A stretch of DNA of 64,000 nt from Acheta domesticus (GCA_031308135.1 JAHLJT010008756.1:129535750-129599749); one strand, 5' to 3'. Positions 35,531 to 46,486 are shown, counted from the stretch's first letter. Made by a program: numbers and translations. Notes: generated by a model from the letters alone, not told the origin.

Positions 35531-37200
35531 AGACCAGGGCCGCTAAACGGCCTGGATTCAAAGCATCGTGGCCCTCAAAATGCTGGGGACATCGACACGG
35601 ACCCTAATGTACTTCATCTCTCTCTCCTTCCGCACTCCTTATCACTCCTCTCGTGCTACTTTCCCTAAAACTTCTCTCCTGCCGCTCTCCGCATCATCTC
35701 TCACCTTCCACCCGCCCATCTCCTCTCTCCCACTCTCGCCATAATCTCTCACCTTCCATTCTCCCATCTTCTCTTTCCCCATCACCTCTGCCATGTGTTT
35801 ATTTGGTCAAAAAACAGTAAAAAATGTATATGACGTGTAGGGGAAGAGGTTGTCTGCGCACATGTTCTTTAGACCCAGAATTTAAAAAAAGGCGCGAAAT
35901 TAGTAACATTTGAAAAACTAGAAAAATAATTTACAAAAATTATTATTTTAGAAAAATAGAAATTAGAAAAATGTTTGTTCCCGAGTTATAGAGAATCAAT
36001 TTCAACGGTAAATAAACTGCTGATTTGATTTTTCTGCATTGCTAACAAAATAGTAACGAACATCGGTTCTACTTCTACTACTACAAGCAAAAGAAGTGCT
36101 CAACAAAACGTGCGCACGGTGAAGGTACATTTATGTCCAGAAGCAAAACAAGGGGCCATCTCAGCATTTGCTCAATGAATCAAGGAAACTAGACAAGAAC
36201 CTGATCGAGATGGGGGTCATTGACCCGGAAGGTGACATTCCATTCCCTTTCCCTCTTCGCCTCTAAGGGCGGACCGCAGCGCCGCGCACTCACATCTCAA
36301 TGGCATCACTTTTATTGTAATTTGAGGACCGTTCGCGGGTATGCCCGAGAACAAACTGGTTGAGGTTGTACAGAAGCTCCCGCAGACAAAATCAGCACAA
36401 ATGTGAAAAACGTTTCGATGACTAAGTTCATTAATCCTCTCGCATTCAGTATCCGTTAACTAATCCACAAACGAGACAGAAATATTCGTTGCCTGGAAGA
36501 CTGATGCAACAGTATGAGTACAAGTGCATCACTTTCGAGAGATGTACATGGACCAGGTGGAAAGACGTATGCCCACGGTTACACAGGATGAGTCATTTCA
36601 GGTGGTAAAACACACCAGCAAGTTCTTCGTAACATTAACAATAAATAATTCCTTTTCCGTTTTGTGTTCAGAAACATTTGAAAGTTTTTTTGTTCGTTTG
36701 TAAATTTTCAATTTCGTGGCAGCTTGTATCACCGCGACTTTGTACGAATTTCCAAGACTCGAAAGTGTTGTAGACTCAGGAGGTCATTTACGTTATTTGT
36801 GAGCAGCGAGTGCACTGTAATTGTAACGGCTGGCTCACGTTCAGACGGCCTAAAAGTGGGCCCGAACGCACGTACGGGCGCGATACAGAGCTGCCGTCAT
36901 TTTCACTCCAATTCCACCAATTCACTGTACGTTTTTCCTCGTTTTTATCCATTTTTTCCTTGGAAATATCCTAACTATCCTGAAACTTTCAAGTCACTTT
37001 ATACACAACTTTCTGAACGTTATAGAATAAGATAAATTGTCGATAAAGTGCTGTGCAGAAACAAATCTTTTCTCAGCAAAGTGTCATAGAAAACAATCGT
37101 TGATCTTACTGCGGAGAATAAGTTGGTGAATTTTCTTTCCTTCTGAAATGACTTACTTGGTAATGGGGCCCGCGGCTCCAACCTGAGAGAAGCTCTAGAA
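35531..37200. other. Intergenic DNA
   Basis: A CT-rich stretch (about 35610-35790, repeated CTCTCTCC and CCATC units) is followed by AT-rich DNA. A + frame at 36724-37035 has no domain. No gene supported. Confidence 0.4.
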
Positions 37201-37207
37201 CACTCAC

Positions 37208-37650
37208 CTTCTCCTTGCGTTGTCTTTGAGGGCCAGGCGGTAGCTTACAGCTCGGCAGACGCGGTGGGTTGCACTACCCGTGAGAGGTATAGGGGTTGTC
37301 CTCGGGGTCTTTACTGTTGGGAGGTGTTTTTTGCCATCATACCGTCTGTTTCTAGCATTACGCACATCCATAAACCTTCTGTCGAGTCGAGCTTTGCGGC
37401 AAAGCACTAGAGGAGGATGCAGTGCAACGCTGCCACGCTTCTCTTCTGTGAAGTCATTCATATTCTTAATGGACATCATACATGCCTTGTCTCTAACAAA
37501 CAAGAAAGCAGTGGTCGGGCAGAAAAGGTAGTTGCCATTAGGAGCGTTCGTGGCGTATTTTGTCATTTGCTCGGGTCGCTCTTCCGATATTCCCTTACAG
37601 TGCCAAGGTCTTCTACTCGTGGCAGTGGCACGCGTCGTGATGCTTGCCAC
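37208..37650 (-). CDS. Unrecognised open frame ending at a splice donor
   Basis: A 148-codon frame on the minus strand is open from at least 37650 down to 37204. It is basic and of normal complexity, unlike the repeat-driven frames nearby, and contains CRKARLDRRFMDVRNARNRR and TPIPLTGSATHRVCRAVSYR. Just before its stop the minus strand reads GAGAAG|GTGAGT, a perfect donor consensus, with the last exon base at 37208 (phase 2). There is no ATG at its upstream end, so as an exon it would be internal. About 38 bp of the upstream end fall in a repeat also found near 44920-45135, which may mean the frame belongs to a mobile element. I recognise no domain. A chance frame remains possible. Confidence 0.3.
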
Positions 37651-37828
37651 GAGCTTCTCTGCGCAACTAGCGTCGGGAGGGGAAACTATTAGTATCCCCG
37701 CCGTTTTACAATAGGGATGGCGTTGTCTCTGGTGGCGGGGTAATGAACTGCGTGGAGGGGAGATTTCGTCGTGGAACTAGTGCCGCGGACTCCTGCTCGT
37801 GGCATCGACCTTGACAACACTGCCTTAC
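37613..37828. repeat. Dispersed repeat D1, copy 1
   Basis: It shares long identical strings with 44917-45135, such as GCCGTTTTACAATAG, GGATGGCGTTGTCTCT/GTGATGGCGTTGTCTCT, GATTTCGTCGTGG and GCTCGTGGCATCGACCTTG. It lies immediately 5' of a SINE-A. The class is unknown. Confidence 0.8.
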
Positions 37829-37830
37829 AG

Positions 37831-38485
37831 GCTTAGGTGTCTCAAGCAGTGCCTGTGACCGGGAGGACCTACGGCTCGCGTCCCGACGATGGTAGGATTT
37901 TCCACGTTAATAGATAGCTAGGTCGAATTCTCAACCGCTGTCTGAAGGATAACTTCACTGATATTATCAAGAGACTGGTCCAGGATTTATTAATAGACGG
38001 ACAGTTATGTTTGTATTGTAACCTTTATTGACTAATGGAAAAGTTCAACAGACAGCTTAGGACACTAATCTAATAACTTCACTGACTCTGATCGGAAGTT
38101 TTCAGTGGTTTCTCCGATCATCACCAGGCGAATGCCAGAGCAGTATCCTATCAATCGGGCCACGAAACGCGTGCGATCTTTTCCTTTCCCTTCCTTGTCC
38201 TATCCTCACTCTTTACTTACATTTTCACTTACATGCACTACACAAGCACACGTCGGGTGGCTAGTCGGTAGCTTAGAGCTTGTCCCGGCAGGGGCGGTGC
38301 CCCGCTGGTGCGAGGTACCTGGTTGGGAAAACCCGCTCGCTGACGTTTAATTTGGCGCCAGTTTGGGTTGGATCTTGTCAATAAACGGGAAAGATCAGCG
38401 GCACCTCCCGAGGAAAATAATGTAGTACACTTACGGGACTAATGACTTTAGCCCTTGACGCGCCCGGAATCACGAAATAATCAAT
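37831..38485 (+). mobile_element. SINE-A carrying a 111-bp insert
   Basis: The SINE-A head (box B degraded to GGCTCGCGTCC) and body are split at 37961. The interruption of 111 bp (37962-38072) is flanked by the perfect 13-bp direct repeat ATAACTTCACTGA (37949-37961 and 38073-38085). The SINE then continues to GACGCGCCCGGAATCACGAA at about 38478. Confidence 0.85.
37949..38085. mobile_element. Small insertion with 13-bp TSD
   Basis: The insert starts TATTATCAAGAGACTGGTCC and ends GGACACTAATCTA. It has no terminal inverted repeats, poly(A) tail or pol III boxes that I can see. The 13-bp TSD length fits LINE-mediated retroposition. The parent sequence is unknown. Confidence 0.7.
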
Positions 38486-38609
38486 GTGTTACGTAAATCG
38501 AATCTCACGGGCGCTTTTTTAGTCGCAGGATTTGGAGCAGACATGATTATTATAAGGTAGTTATTTAATGGTTTTTAAATTTTACAAAACTTTGCGGCGT
38601 TGTTTCTAA

Positions 38610-38998
38610 ACCACTCTTCTTGAGGGCGCATTTGTGTCCGCACACAGGTCTTTTGTCATTATGAACTTTGGCGCGAAGAGAGCACTTTGCGGCACGCATT
38701 TTGGATGCTTTTCGGCCTTTCCGTGCAAGACTCTTTTCGTGGGAGCAGGTGGGGAGTCTCGTTGGAGTTGGGCCTCACGGGCGGGCGCCAGGAAGCGCGC
38801 TGCGGAGGCGAGCGGAGGCGCGGGCTGTGGAGGCGGAGCGTGGCCAAGGGCGACCGATTATTTTGTTTCTCTCGGAGCACTTCAACAGCTGAGGCTCTAT
38901 GTTCTGTAAGAGTAGAGCATGTTGTACATCAGGTGGGGGTTGTGGTGGCGGTGGCGGCGGTGGTGGTGGTTGTGGTGGTGGGCGTGTGATGGGCGTCA
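38610..38998. other. GC-rich block with a G-rich microsatellite
   Basis: CpG-rich DNA at 38610-38880 is followed by a GGT/GGC-rich tract (about 38932-38985). Frames of 74-100 codons on both strands are composition-driven. Confidence 0.5.
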
Positions 38999-38999
38999 T

Positions 39000-39177
39000 T
39001 TAGGCTTGAGGATCTTTTACATGCAGTAAATCTACTAACATGGGACAGCCGACTTTACTTCCCCTCCGAAAGAGGGCGAACGAAGAATTTTTTCGTCCCT
39101 AAAAATCCATGGCTTCGATCGGGTTTGAACCCGCTAACTTGGGTCCTATACGTTAACCGTTATACCATCGCCGCCAC
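39000..39177 (-). mobile_element. tRNA-derived SINE (SINE-D)
   Basis: On the minus strand the head reads GGCGGCGATGGTATAACGG (box A TGGTATAACGG), with box B GGTTCAAACCC about 40 bp later. An unrelated tail follows, containing TTCTTCGTTCGCCCTC, TTTCGGAGGGGAAGTAAAG and CATGTAAAAGATCCTCAAGC. The weak acceptor pairing and attached tail favour a SINE over a functional tRNA gene. Confidence 0.65.
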
Positions 39178-39470
39178 GGTGGGAAACAAAAGAAAACTGT
39201 AGTCCTTTCGGGTAGTCCATGGCCTCCATGCCCTCCCCCCTGAATCCACCACTGGCCCTGAGACATGTGAGCCGGTGGAGCGAAGACCACTGGCTGGGAG
39301 CTCACATGATGCGGGGCAGAGATCGGGCTGCGGGCAACGGTCGCCGTAAAGCGGGGCCGGAAACGCGAGCGGAAGCGGAAGTGGGAGCGGGAGCGGAGCA
39401 GCGTGATCAGAGATGCTGCACTGCATAAACTGTTGGTCTGAGACATTTGAGCCGGTGGAGCCCGATGGAT

Positions 39471-39977
39471 GGATTGATTCATTCGTGTTTCCGGACGCGT
39501 CAACCACTCAGGTCATTAGTCCCGTAAGTGTAGTGAGTATTTTTCTTGGGAGGTGGCGGTGATCTTTTCCCCACTGGATGGCGAGATCCGGCGCCGACCT
39601 ACCGTCGACCCCGCAACCAATCTTCCACCAGGGGGGCACTTCCCCAGCCGGGACAAGCTGTAAGCTCCTCGGTCTCCCGGCATGTGTGGTAGTGTAGTGT
39701 ATGTTAATGTAAGTGTGTGTGTAAGAGAAGAGGATATGACAAGGAAGAGGAAGGAAAGATCGCGCGCGGTCCGTGGCTCGTTTGTTAGGGTACTGCTTCG
39801 ACATTTGCCTGGTGTTGATCGGAGAAACCACGGAAAACTACCGATCAGAGCAACCGGCCGCTAGAATTCTCCTCCAGACAGCGACTGAATTCAACCTAGC
39901 TGATAAGCTAGTGTGGAAAATCCTCCCGCCGTCGGGACTCGAACCTAGGACCTCCCGGTCAGAGAGACTGCAGTGAC
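39471..39977 (-). mobile_element. SINE-A inside the minisatellite
   Basis: Minus-strand SINE-A, 3' end at 39471 (GAATCAATCC), running to CACTGCAGTCTCTCTGACCG near 39960. Box B is perfect but box A is missing, so it is 5'-truncated. It splits a minisatellite unit. No clean TSD was found. Confidence 0.88.
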
Positions 39978-40848
39978 GGAGTTTGCACATGATGTGTTGC
40001 GGAAACTGAGCAGCGGGGAACGGTTGGCGCGGAGCAGGAGCAGATGGGTCAGAGATGCTCCATCACAAACGATTGTTTTCCTGAGACATGTGAGCCGGTG
40101 GGACAGGGATCGCCCGTTGGAGGTTGCACGTGATATGTGGTAGAGGTGGTACAGCGGGGAACGGGCGGAAGGGAACGGTCGACATGAAGCGGACTCGGAA
40201 GCGAGAGCGGAGCAGCACGATCAGAGATGCTGTCTCGCAAAAACTGTTGATCAGAGACATCCGAGCCGGCGGAGCGAGGACTCCCGGCTGGAGGTTGCAC
40301 GTGATGCGATATAGAGATCGGGGCAGCGGCAGCGGGGAACGGTCAAGGCAGGCAGAGGCAGCGGGGAACGGTCGGTGCGGAGTGGTAGCGGGAGCGGTGG
40401 CGGAGCAGCGCGAGCAGAGATGCTGCATTACAAAAACTGTTGCTCTGAGACATCTGAGACGATGGAGCGGGGACTGCCGGCTGAGGAGTGTCGCGGAGCA
40501 GGAGTGGAAGCGGAAGCGGAAGCGGGAGCGGGAGCGGGAGCTGGTGCGGGAGCTGGTGCGGGTGTGGGAACGCAGCAGCGCGACCAGAGATGCTGCACTG
40601 GAAAACTGTCGGTCTGAGACATCGGAGCCGGTGGAGCGGGGACCGCCCGTTGGAGGTTGCGCATGATGCGTAGCGGAGACCGGGCAGCGGGGAACAGTCG
40701 GCGCGGAGCGGGAGCGGGGAACACAGCGGAGCAGGAGCAGGCGGCTCAGGGATGCTCCATCGCAAACGATTGTTGTACTGAGACCTGTGAGCCGATGGAG
40801 CGGGAACAGACGGCTGGAGATTGCACATGATAAGTGGTAATGATCGGA

Positions 40849-41043
40849 CAGAGGGGAACGGGCAGAGGGGAACGGGCAGAGGGGAACGGGCAGAGGGGAA
40901 CGGGCAGAGGGGAACGGGCAGAGGGGAACGGGCAGAGGGGAACGGGCAGAGGGGAACGGGCAGAGGGGAACGGGCAGAGGGGAACGGGCAGAGGGGAACG
41001 GGCAGAGGGGAACGGGCAGAGGGGAACGGGCAGAGGGGAACGG
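40849..41043. repeat. 14-bp tandem array, ~14 copies
   Basis: Nearly perfect repeats of CAGAGGGGAACGGG. It is a local expansion of the GCAGCGGGGAACGG motif present once in the other minisatellite units. Confidence 0.97.
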
Positions 41044-41395
41044 ACGCGGAAGCAGCGCGATCAGAGATGCTGTCTCGCAAAATCTGTTGGTCTGAGACAT
41101 CTCAGCCGGACCGCCGGCTGGGGGTTGCGGCGTGAGGCGTGGCAGCGATCGGCGCGGAGCGGGAGTGGAAGCGGAAGCGAATGCGGGAGGGGAAGCGGAA
41201 GCGGGTGCGGGAGCGGAGCAGCGCAAGCAGAGATGCTGCATTACAAAAACTGTTGGTCTGAGACATCGGAGCCGGTGGAGCGGGGACCGTCCGTGGAAGG
41301 TCGCACTTGATGCGTAGCGGAGACCGGGCAGCGGGGGACGGTCGGCGCGGAGCGGGAGCGGGGAACACAGCGGAGCGGAGCGGGCGCCGCGCCGG

Positions 41396-41590
41396 TGCGG
41401 GTGGATCAATACGCGTAGAGAAACGCGGCGCGGCGGCGGCGGCGGCTGCTGCTGCTCGAAAGGTCGAAGGTCACGGCAGCGCAACAGCCGCGACGCGCGC
41501 CCGTGGACCACTAGCTCGGCCCCGACGCGCAGCCAGGCGGCCGCCGCACCCTCCCCCCTCCTCCCTCACCCCCACACGCCGCCGCTGCGC
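41396..41590. other. CpG-rich DNA with (CGG)n
   Basis: It contains GGCGCGGCGGCGGCGGCGGC at about 41423 and then CTGCTGCTGCTCG. It ends abruptly at AT-rich DNA at 41592. No gene. Confidence 0.5.
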
Positions 41591-43556
41591 TCTAAAAATA
41601 AATATCGATTCATTGATATTGCCATGAATAGGAAATCCAAAGCGGATATGCTTTATGTATTGCGTTGCGATATGTTTTTATATAGCCACGTATTGATACG
41701 ATATCAGAATATCTAGGGCAGTGCATCCCGACAGATGCAGTGCACTCATATTAATGATAGTTACATAGTTCCATTATATATTCGTAGTGGGGTTGAACAT
41801 AAACTCGTTGAATTATTTTGTAAATAAAATTATGCTTTTGTCGAAGCGTTGCAAAATATTGCAACTGAGTTGAATTATCTGCCACCCTAGTGACAGAAAT
41901 ACTGATGTTTACGTGAAGGGACGTATTGCTGCCTTCCCTAGTCTTCATCCCTCCCGTGTCTTTTGCTTCATGTCCCATCATATTCGCACGCACTTGCACA
42001 CACGAAATATAATGCCTTGTTGTTATACTCTTAAATCATGAAACGGACTAACAAATCTTATTTCTCTTTCTTGATTCTCATAACCAGATTGTTTCATTCC
42101 ATGTTCAATACCAGTTTAATAATTGTCCTAGAAACACTCTGCTTCTGTCCCGGGGGAAAGCCGATATTTAAAAAAAATTTTATTTATTTATTTATTTATT
42201 GGCTTTAACGTCAGTTATACGCCAATATACAATTATGGAAATACTGAAGTCATTAATCAATGAAATAGTCAAATCAATAACAATACAGTTACTCAAAAAC
42301 ACAAAAATTACAAAAACCAAAATAACAAAAACACAAAAATTACAAAAACAAAAAAATACAAAAACACATTAATAACAAAAACTTAAAACTAACAACATTT
42401 TTACTATAATTACATTACACTTGTTTTTTAAAAAAACGTACACATGAACTAAATCTTCGTAAAAAAATCTTAAAATTAATTCAACAAACTTATATATTAC
42501 GCTGTAATTGTATTTATTAATTATTGTATTGTGAATTATTAATTATTGTATTGGGAATTGTATTATATTGTATTGGGGATATATGTTGACAGCGGAGTGA
42601 GTCGTTTGCAGAAAATGACAAGGAGATGTGTATAGCTATTCCTGTGGTCGGTGAGTGGCATTGGACAGTGTAGAAGGGGAGAGGACAGAAGCTGCTAACA
42701 TAGAGGATTGTTGGGAAAGCGGGTGGAAGAAAGCATGGCTCCTCTCATAACTTGTGAAATTGCGCGTTGCAAGTATGGAGGGAGTTAGAGGGAGTTGTTG
42801 GGAATGGAGAAAGTTGTGTCAAAATGAAACAATTTTATGTGACGCCGGTATGTGTCAGACCAACTGGAAATTAAAGTTATGGCTTAAACTGTTTTTATCT
42901 TGACGTAACTGCCCTTCGGTGACTTTCATTTTGCCTCAATTGCGTCATTCCTCCATTGATCATAGGAGCTACTAAACTCTCATTCTTGTCATTTCTTGCA
43001 AACGGCTCACTTTCCACTCAAATCGATTCTCAATACAATGTTTATAAAAAAAATCAGCCTTCCATCGAGAAAGCAACAGAGTGTATGTTTTCTTAAACTA
43101 CGAATTACAGAACTTGTGACAAAACCAACTGGTTATGTGCATAAAACGAGAAATAAGGGTTGTTAGTCTTTTTCCAAGATACATGAATATAACAACACGG
43201 TTTTGCCCGTACATTTCGTTTATGCATATGCATGCAAGTCGGGCTGGTCATACTATTTTGATAATTGCCATTTATCCAAGGCGCGAGACGTTTCAGACAT
43301 GCCTACATCACAAAAAGTAATTCAATTGTGCAACGTTCTGAAGGTCAAGCGCTTGAATGTTCTGTCACCAAACCGACATATAAAGGCCTAGTTTTGATTT
43401 AGACCTCAGATGCGGTGTAAGAACTATGAAACGTGCTGGAATCACTGTGGCTTATATACCTCCGATTATGAGAATACCTAGGCAAAAAGGGCGAATTGCT
43501 GGCACTTGATACGGCCTTGAGCACTCATGCCTTGAACTTTCGGGCCGTTTCAATCA
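41591..43556. other. AT-rich DNA with simple repeats
   Basis: A (TTTA)n tract lies at about 42179-42200. An A-rich stretch of ACAAAAAC/AAATTAC units lies at about 42290-42400. No gene supported. Confidence 0.5.
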
Positions 43557-44663
43557 GGGTTCAAGGTTATTTTGCCTTCCTGCGAGTATGATGTAATAAT
43601 TTTACGGTCTGAGTTCACCTTCTGAGCTCGTTTTTCCACATCAGAACCTCCAAGCCCTTCCTTTTGAAAGTTACATTGAATCTCAGGAATTTCGTCTTCT
43701 ATTCTATCACCAATAAATCCCACGGCGCTCAAATTCATTCTTCCTGGAATTCTGGATATAAAATGCTCCATTTTCGTCAAGGCAAAGGCCTCGATCTTAG
43801 CCAGAGAGCGGGAGAAAAAAAATTTTACGTCGTATTCAAATCAATATTCACTTAGTCGTATCTTCATTCTTATTTGCATACATTCTATTGCATGCAGAAT
43901 CAATTCATAGGACTGGTGTAATAGTGCCCTTCATCTTTTCCAATAAATAGAAACTTTCTGAATTTGTTTTCTAAATCTACAACGTAGCACTGTCTTAATC
44001 CAGGAAATCAGTATTTCACGTGAAGGTCACAATTTCAGGTTGCATATGATATTCAGTTGTGGAACAGCAATATAACTGCACTCTCTATAAATTTTCAAAG
44101 CCAGTACAAAAGACTCCAGGAACATGCTTCCTCTTACTTGAACTCAATATCACACACTTTTGAGATATGCCGTTGTTGGGGCTATTGAGAAATTTTTTCC
44201 CGTTCCTAGAGAAGATATGAACACGTTATAGATTTACAAAAATTCAGAACTTTTTCACTTATTGGAAAAGATGGAGGGTTATCATACAACAGTCCTACGA
44301 GTTGATTCTGCATGCAATAGACCGCTGTGCAAACAAGAACGGAGATACGACAGTACTAAATGAATATTGATTCGAATACGAAGTAAAAAAAGTAAAATTT
44401 CTTTCTCCCTCGCACTGCCAAAGATCGAGGACTTTGCCTAAACGCAAATGAATCTTTTATATCCAGGCTTCCAAGAAGGATGAATTTGAGCGCTGCGGCA
44501 GTTATTAGTGACAGAATTGAAGACGAAATTCCTGAGATTCGATGCAGCTTGCAGAATGGAGGGCTTGGAGGTTGTGACGTGAAAGAACGAGCTCAGAAGG
44601 TGAACTCGGACAGTAAAATTATTACATCATACTCCCAGGGAGGCAAGAGAACTTTAAACGTCT
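43557..44663. repeat. Inverted repeat, ~435-bp arms, ~230-bp spacer
   Basis: The left arm (about 43557-43990) is the reverse complement of the right arm (about 44222-44663) at roughly 80% identity by eye. Shared anchors include GAGTATGATGTAATAATTTTA, CTATTGCATGCAGAATCAA and CATCTTTTCCAATAA. A short frame is matched in both arms: RIEDEIPEIQCNFQKEGLGG on minus (left) and RIEDEIPEIRCSLQNGGLGG on + (right). Both are followed by RAQKVNSD and KIITSYSQ. The left frame has an upstream ATG (43780). The right arm is frame-disrupted upstream of its MNLSA. I recognise no protein family. It may be a foldback element or a hairpin-RNA locus. Confidence 0.85.
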
Positions 44664-44916
44664 CTGACCACTTGCATTCAAACCTAACCACGTACCTAAG
44701 CAATGTAGCCTAATGGCTGACAGCCGGCCGTCATGGAAGTTGAGTCCTGCCAAGAATTGTGCGGCGAAGTGGAAAAGGAAGAACGTGTGGTGGGGCAGGG
44801 GCATGCGGCGATGTCCGAGGACGCGAAGATAGAGGTTGTGGTTCCGAGTCCTCCAGTAGGCATGGTTGTTTTCTCTACATGCTATGAGCTTATAACAGTG
44901 GTGTCATAGTCTGTTA

Positions 44917-45135
44917 CTGGTAGCAGTGGCACGCCTCGCGGCAGCGTGCCATGCCACGAGCTTCTCTGCGCCACTAGCGTTGGGAGAGGAAACAATTAGT
45001 AACTCTGCCGTTTTACAATAGTGATGGCGTTGTCTCTTGCGGCGGGGTTGTGAACTGCGTGAAGAGACGATTTCGTCGTGGCACTCGTGCCACGGACTCC
45101 CGCTCGTGGCATCGACCTTGCCAACACTGGCTTAT
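44917..45135. repeat. Dispersed repeat D1, copy 2
   Basis: Counterpart of 37613-37828. It includes a small perfect hairpin GTGGCACTCGTGCCAC at about 45079. SINE-A fragments follow it closely. Confidence 0.8.
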
Positions 45136-45169
45136 GACGTGGTTGCCACGCTACCGCTCCACCATTCGC

Positions 45170-45578
45170 CTTAGCCGAAGCAACCACGGAAAACAAGCGA
45201 TCCAAGGAGCCGGCCGCTACAGTTCTTCTCCAGGCAGCGGCTAAATTCAATTAATTGATTGAGTTTTCCGGGCGCGTCAAAGGCTCAGGTCATTAGTTCC
45301 GTAAGTGTAGTGCACATTTTTATCGCATAAAGGGGTGGTAAACGTCCACCGCTAAATGGCGAGATACGATGCCGCCCTACAAATTTGTTTGCGGGGGGTT
45401 TCCCCAACCAGGTATGTCCCACCTACGGGCATTACCCCAGTCGGGACAAACTCTAAGCTCCGACTTATCTCCCGACATGTGAGGTAGTGTAGTGTAAGTA
45501 AGGAGTGAGAATACGGCAAGGAAGAGGAAGGAAAGATCGCGTGCGGTCCATGACTCGTTTGTTAGGGTACCGTTCCGG
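45170..45578 (-). mobile_element. Two SINE-A fragments, minus strand
   Basis: 45170-45249 matches the 5'-central part of SINE-A in reverse (CAACCACGGAAAACAAGCGA, GAGCCGGCCGCTACAG). It abuts the 3' half of another minus copy (45250-45578), which runs from TCAATTAAT-type tail sequence to GGTACCGTTCCGG. There the SINE breaks off exactly at the 15-bp array. Confidence 0.8.
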
Positions 45579-46011
45579 AGCGCAAGGCGGCGGAGCGCAA
45601 GGCGGCGGTGCGCAAGGCGGCGGTGCGAAAGGCGGCGGAGCGCAAGGCGGCGGAGCGCAAGGCGGCGGAGCGCAAGGCGGCGGAGCGCAAGGCGGCGGAG
45701 CGCAAGGCGGCGGAGCGCAAGGCGGCGGAGCGCAAGGCGGCGGAGCGCAAGGCGGCGGAGCGCAAGGCGGCGGAGCGCAAGGCGGCGGAGCGCAAGGCGG
45801 CGGAGCGCAAGGCGGCGGAGCGCAAGGCGGCGGAGCGCAAGGCGGCGGAGCGCAAGGCGGCGGAGCGCAAGGCGGCGGAGCGCAAGGCGGCGGAGCGCAA
45901 GGCGGCGGAGCGCAAGGCGGCGGAGCGCAAGGCGGCGGAGCGCAAGGCGGCGGAGCGCAAGGCGGCGGAGCGCAAGGCGGCGGAGCGCAAGGCGGCGGAG
46001 CGCAAGGCGGC
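45577..46011. repeat. 15-bp GC-rich minisatellite, 29 copies
   Basis: 435 bases of GGAGCGCAAGGCGGC, almost perfect. The only visible variants are near the left end (GGTGCGCAAGG, GGTGCGAAAGG). Because 15 is a multiple of 3, frames on both strands stay open (AQGGG, RKAAE, RLALR, SAALR readings). The apparent 180-277 codon proteins are artefacts. Confidence 0.98.
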
Positions 46012-46455
46012 CATGGCGTGCGCCCGCCGGCGCTGGCGGAGGAATAGACACAAGGCCCGGGGGCGCCCCGCGCCGCCCCGGTGCAAGAGAGACGACGACG
46101 GAGACGGCGCCGGGCATGCGCAGTCCGCGCCCGCGCGCAGGTTGTTGACCTGCGCGGGGAGGCGCCCCACTCTCTTTCGCGGATGAGCGTCGCGTCACGC
46201 GCGCAAACACAAGAAACGTTTTATCTAATAACGTAATTCGCTATTGTGGTTTTGATACTTAATCCTTCATTATCCGGATCTGAGTTGCGCAACTGACAGA
46301 TTAAGGGTATATATTCATGGAGTGTTATTATCTTTATTAATCTGTTTCTCTGAAAAATTAATTTAAAGATAAAGAAAATGTATCAAAGTGCATTTATAAT
46401 CAATATATACGTACTCTGATTATATTGAGTTCATTCAGCACGTGAGTAGAAACAT

Positions 46456-46457
<2 letters not shown>
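46012..46457. other. GC-rich flank, then AT-rich DNA
   Basis: CpG-rich to about 46200, then AT-rich. No gene. Confidence 0.4.

Positions 46458-46486
<29 letters not shown>

Larger units (their letters stand above)
39245..41395. repeat. ~170-bp GC-rich minisatellite, 9 units
   Basis: The landmark CTGAGACATNTGAGCCGGTG recurs at about 39258, 39440, 40081, 40253, 40446, 40614, 40779, 41092 and 41260. Spacing is 165-193 bp except where a SINE-A or the 14-bp array is inserted. Each unit also carries GATCAGAGATGCTGC-like and GCAGCGGGGAACGGTCGGCG-like segments and GGAGCG runs. The 482-codon minus frame (40063-41511) and its + counterparts are made of repeated RSPLPVPL/RGERAEGN-type readings and are artefacts. 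Confidence 0.9.

Noticed and set aside
39110..39177. Functional tRNA gene on minus
   Set aside because: The tRNA-like head has only 5 of 7 acceptor pairs and continues into an unrelated tail.
40063..41511. 482-codon minus-strand frame and its + strand counterparts
   Set aside because: The reading is repeated RSPLPVPL-type low complexity across a GC-rich minisatellite. There is no domain and several frames are open at once.
45377..46210. Frames of 180-277 codons on both strands (RLALR, SAALR, AQGGG, RKAAE repeats)
   Set aside because: They are forced by the 15-bp array, whose period is a multiple of three and which has no stop in several frames.
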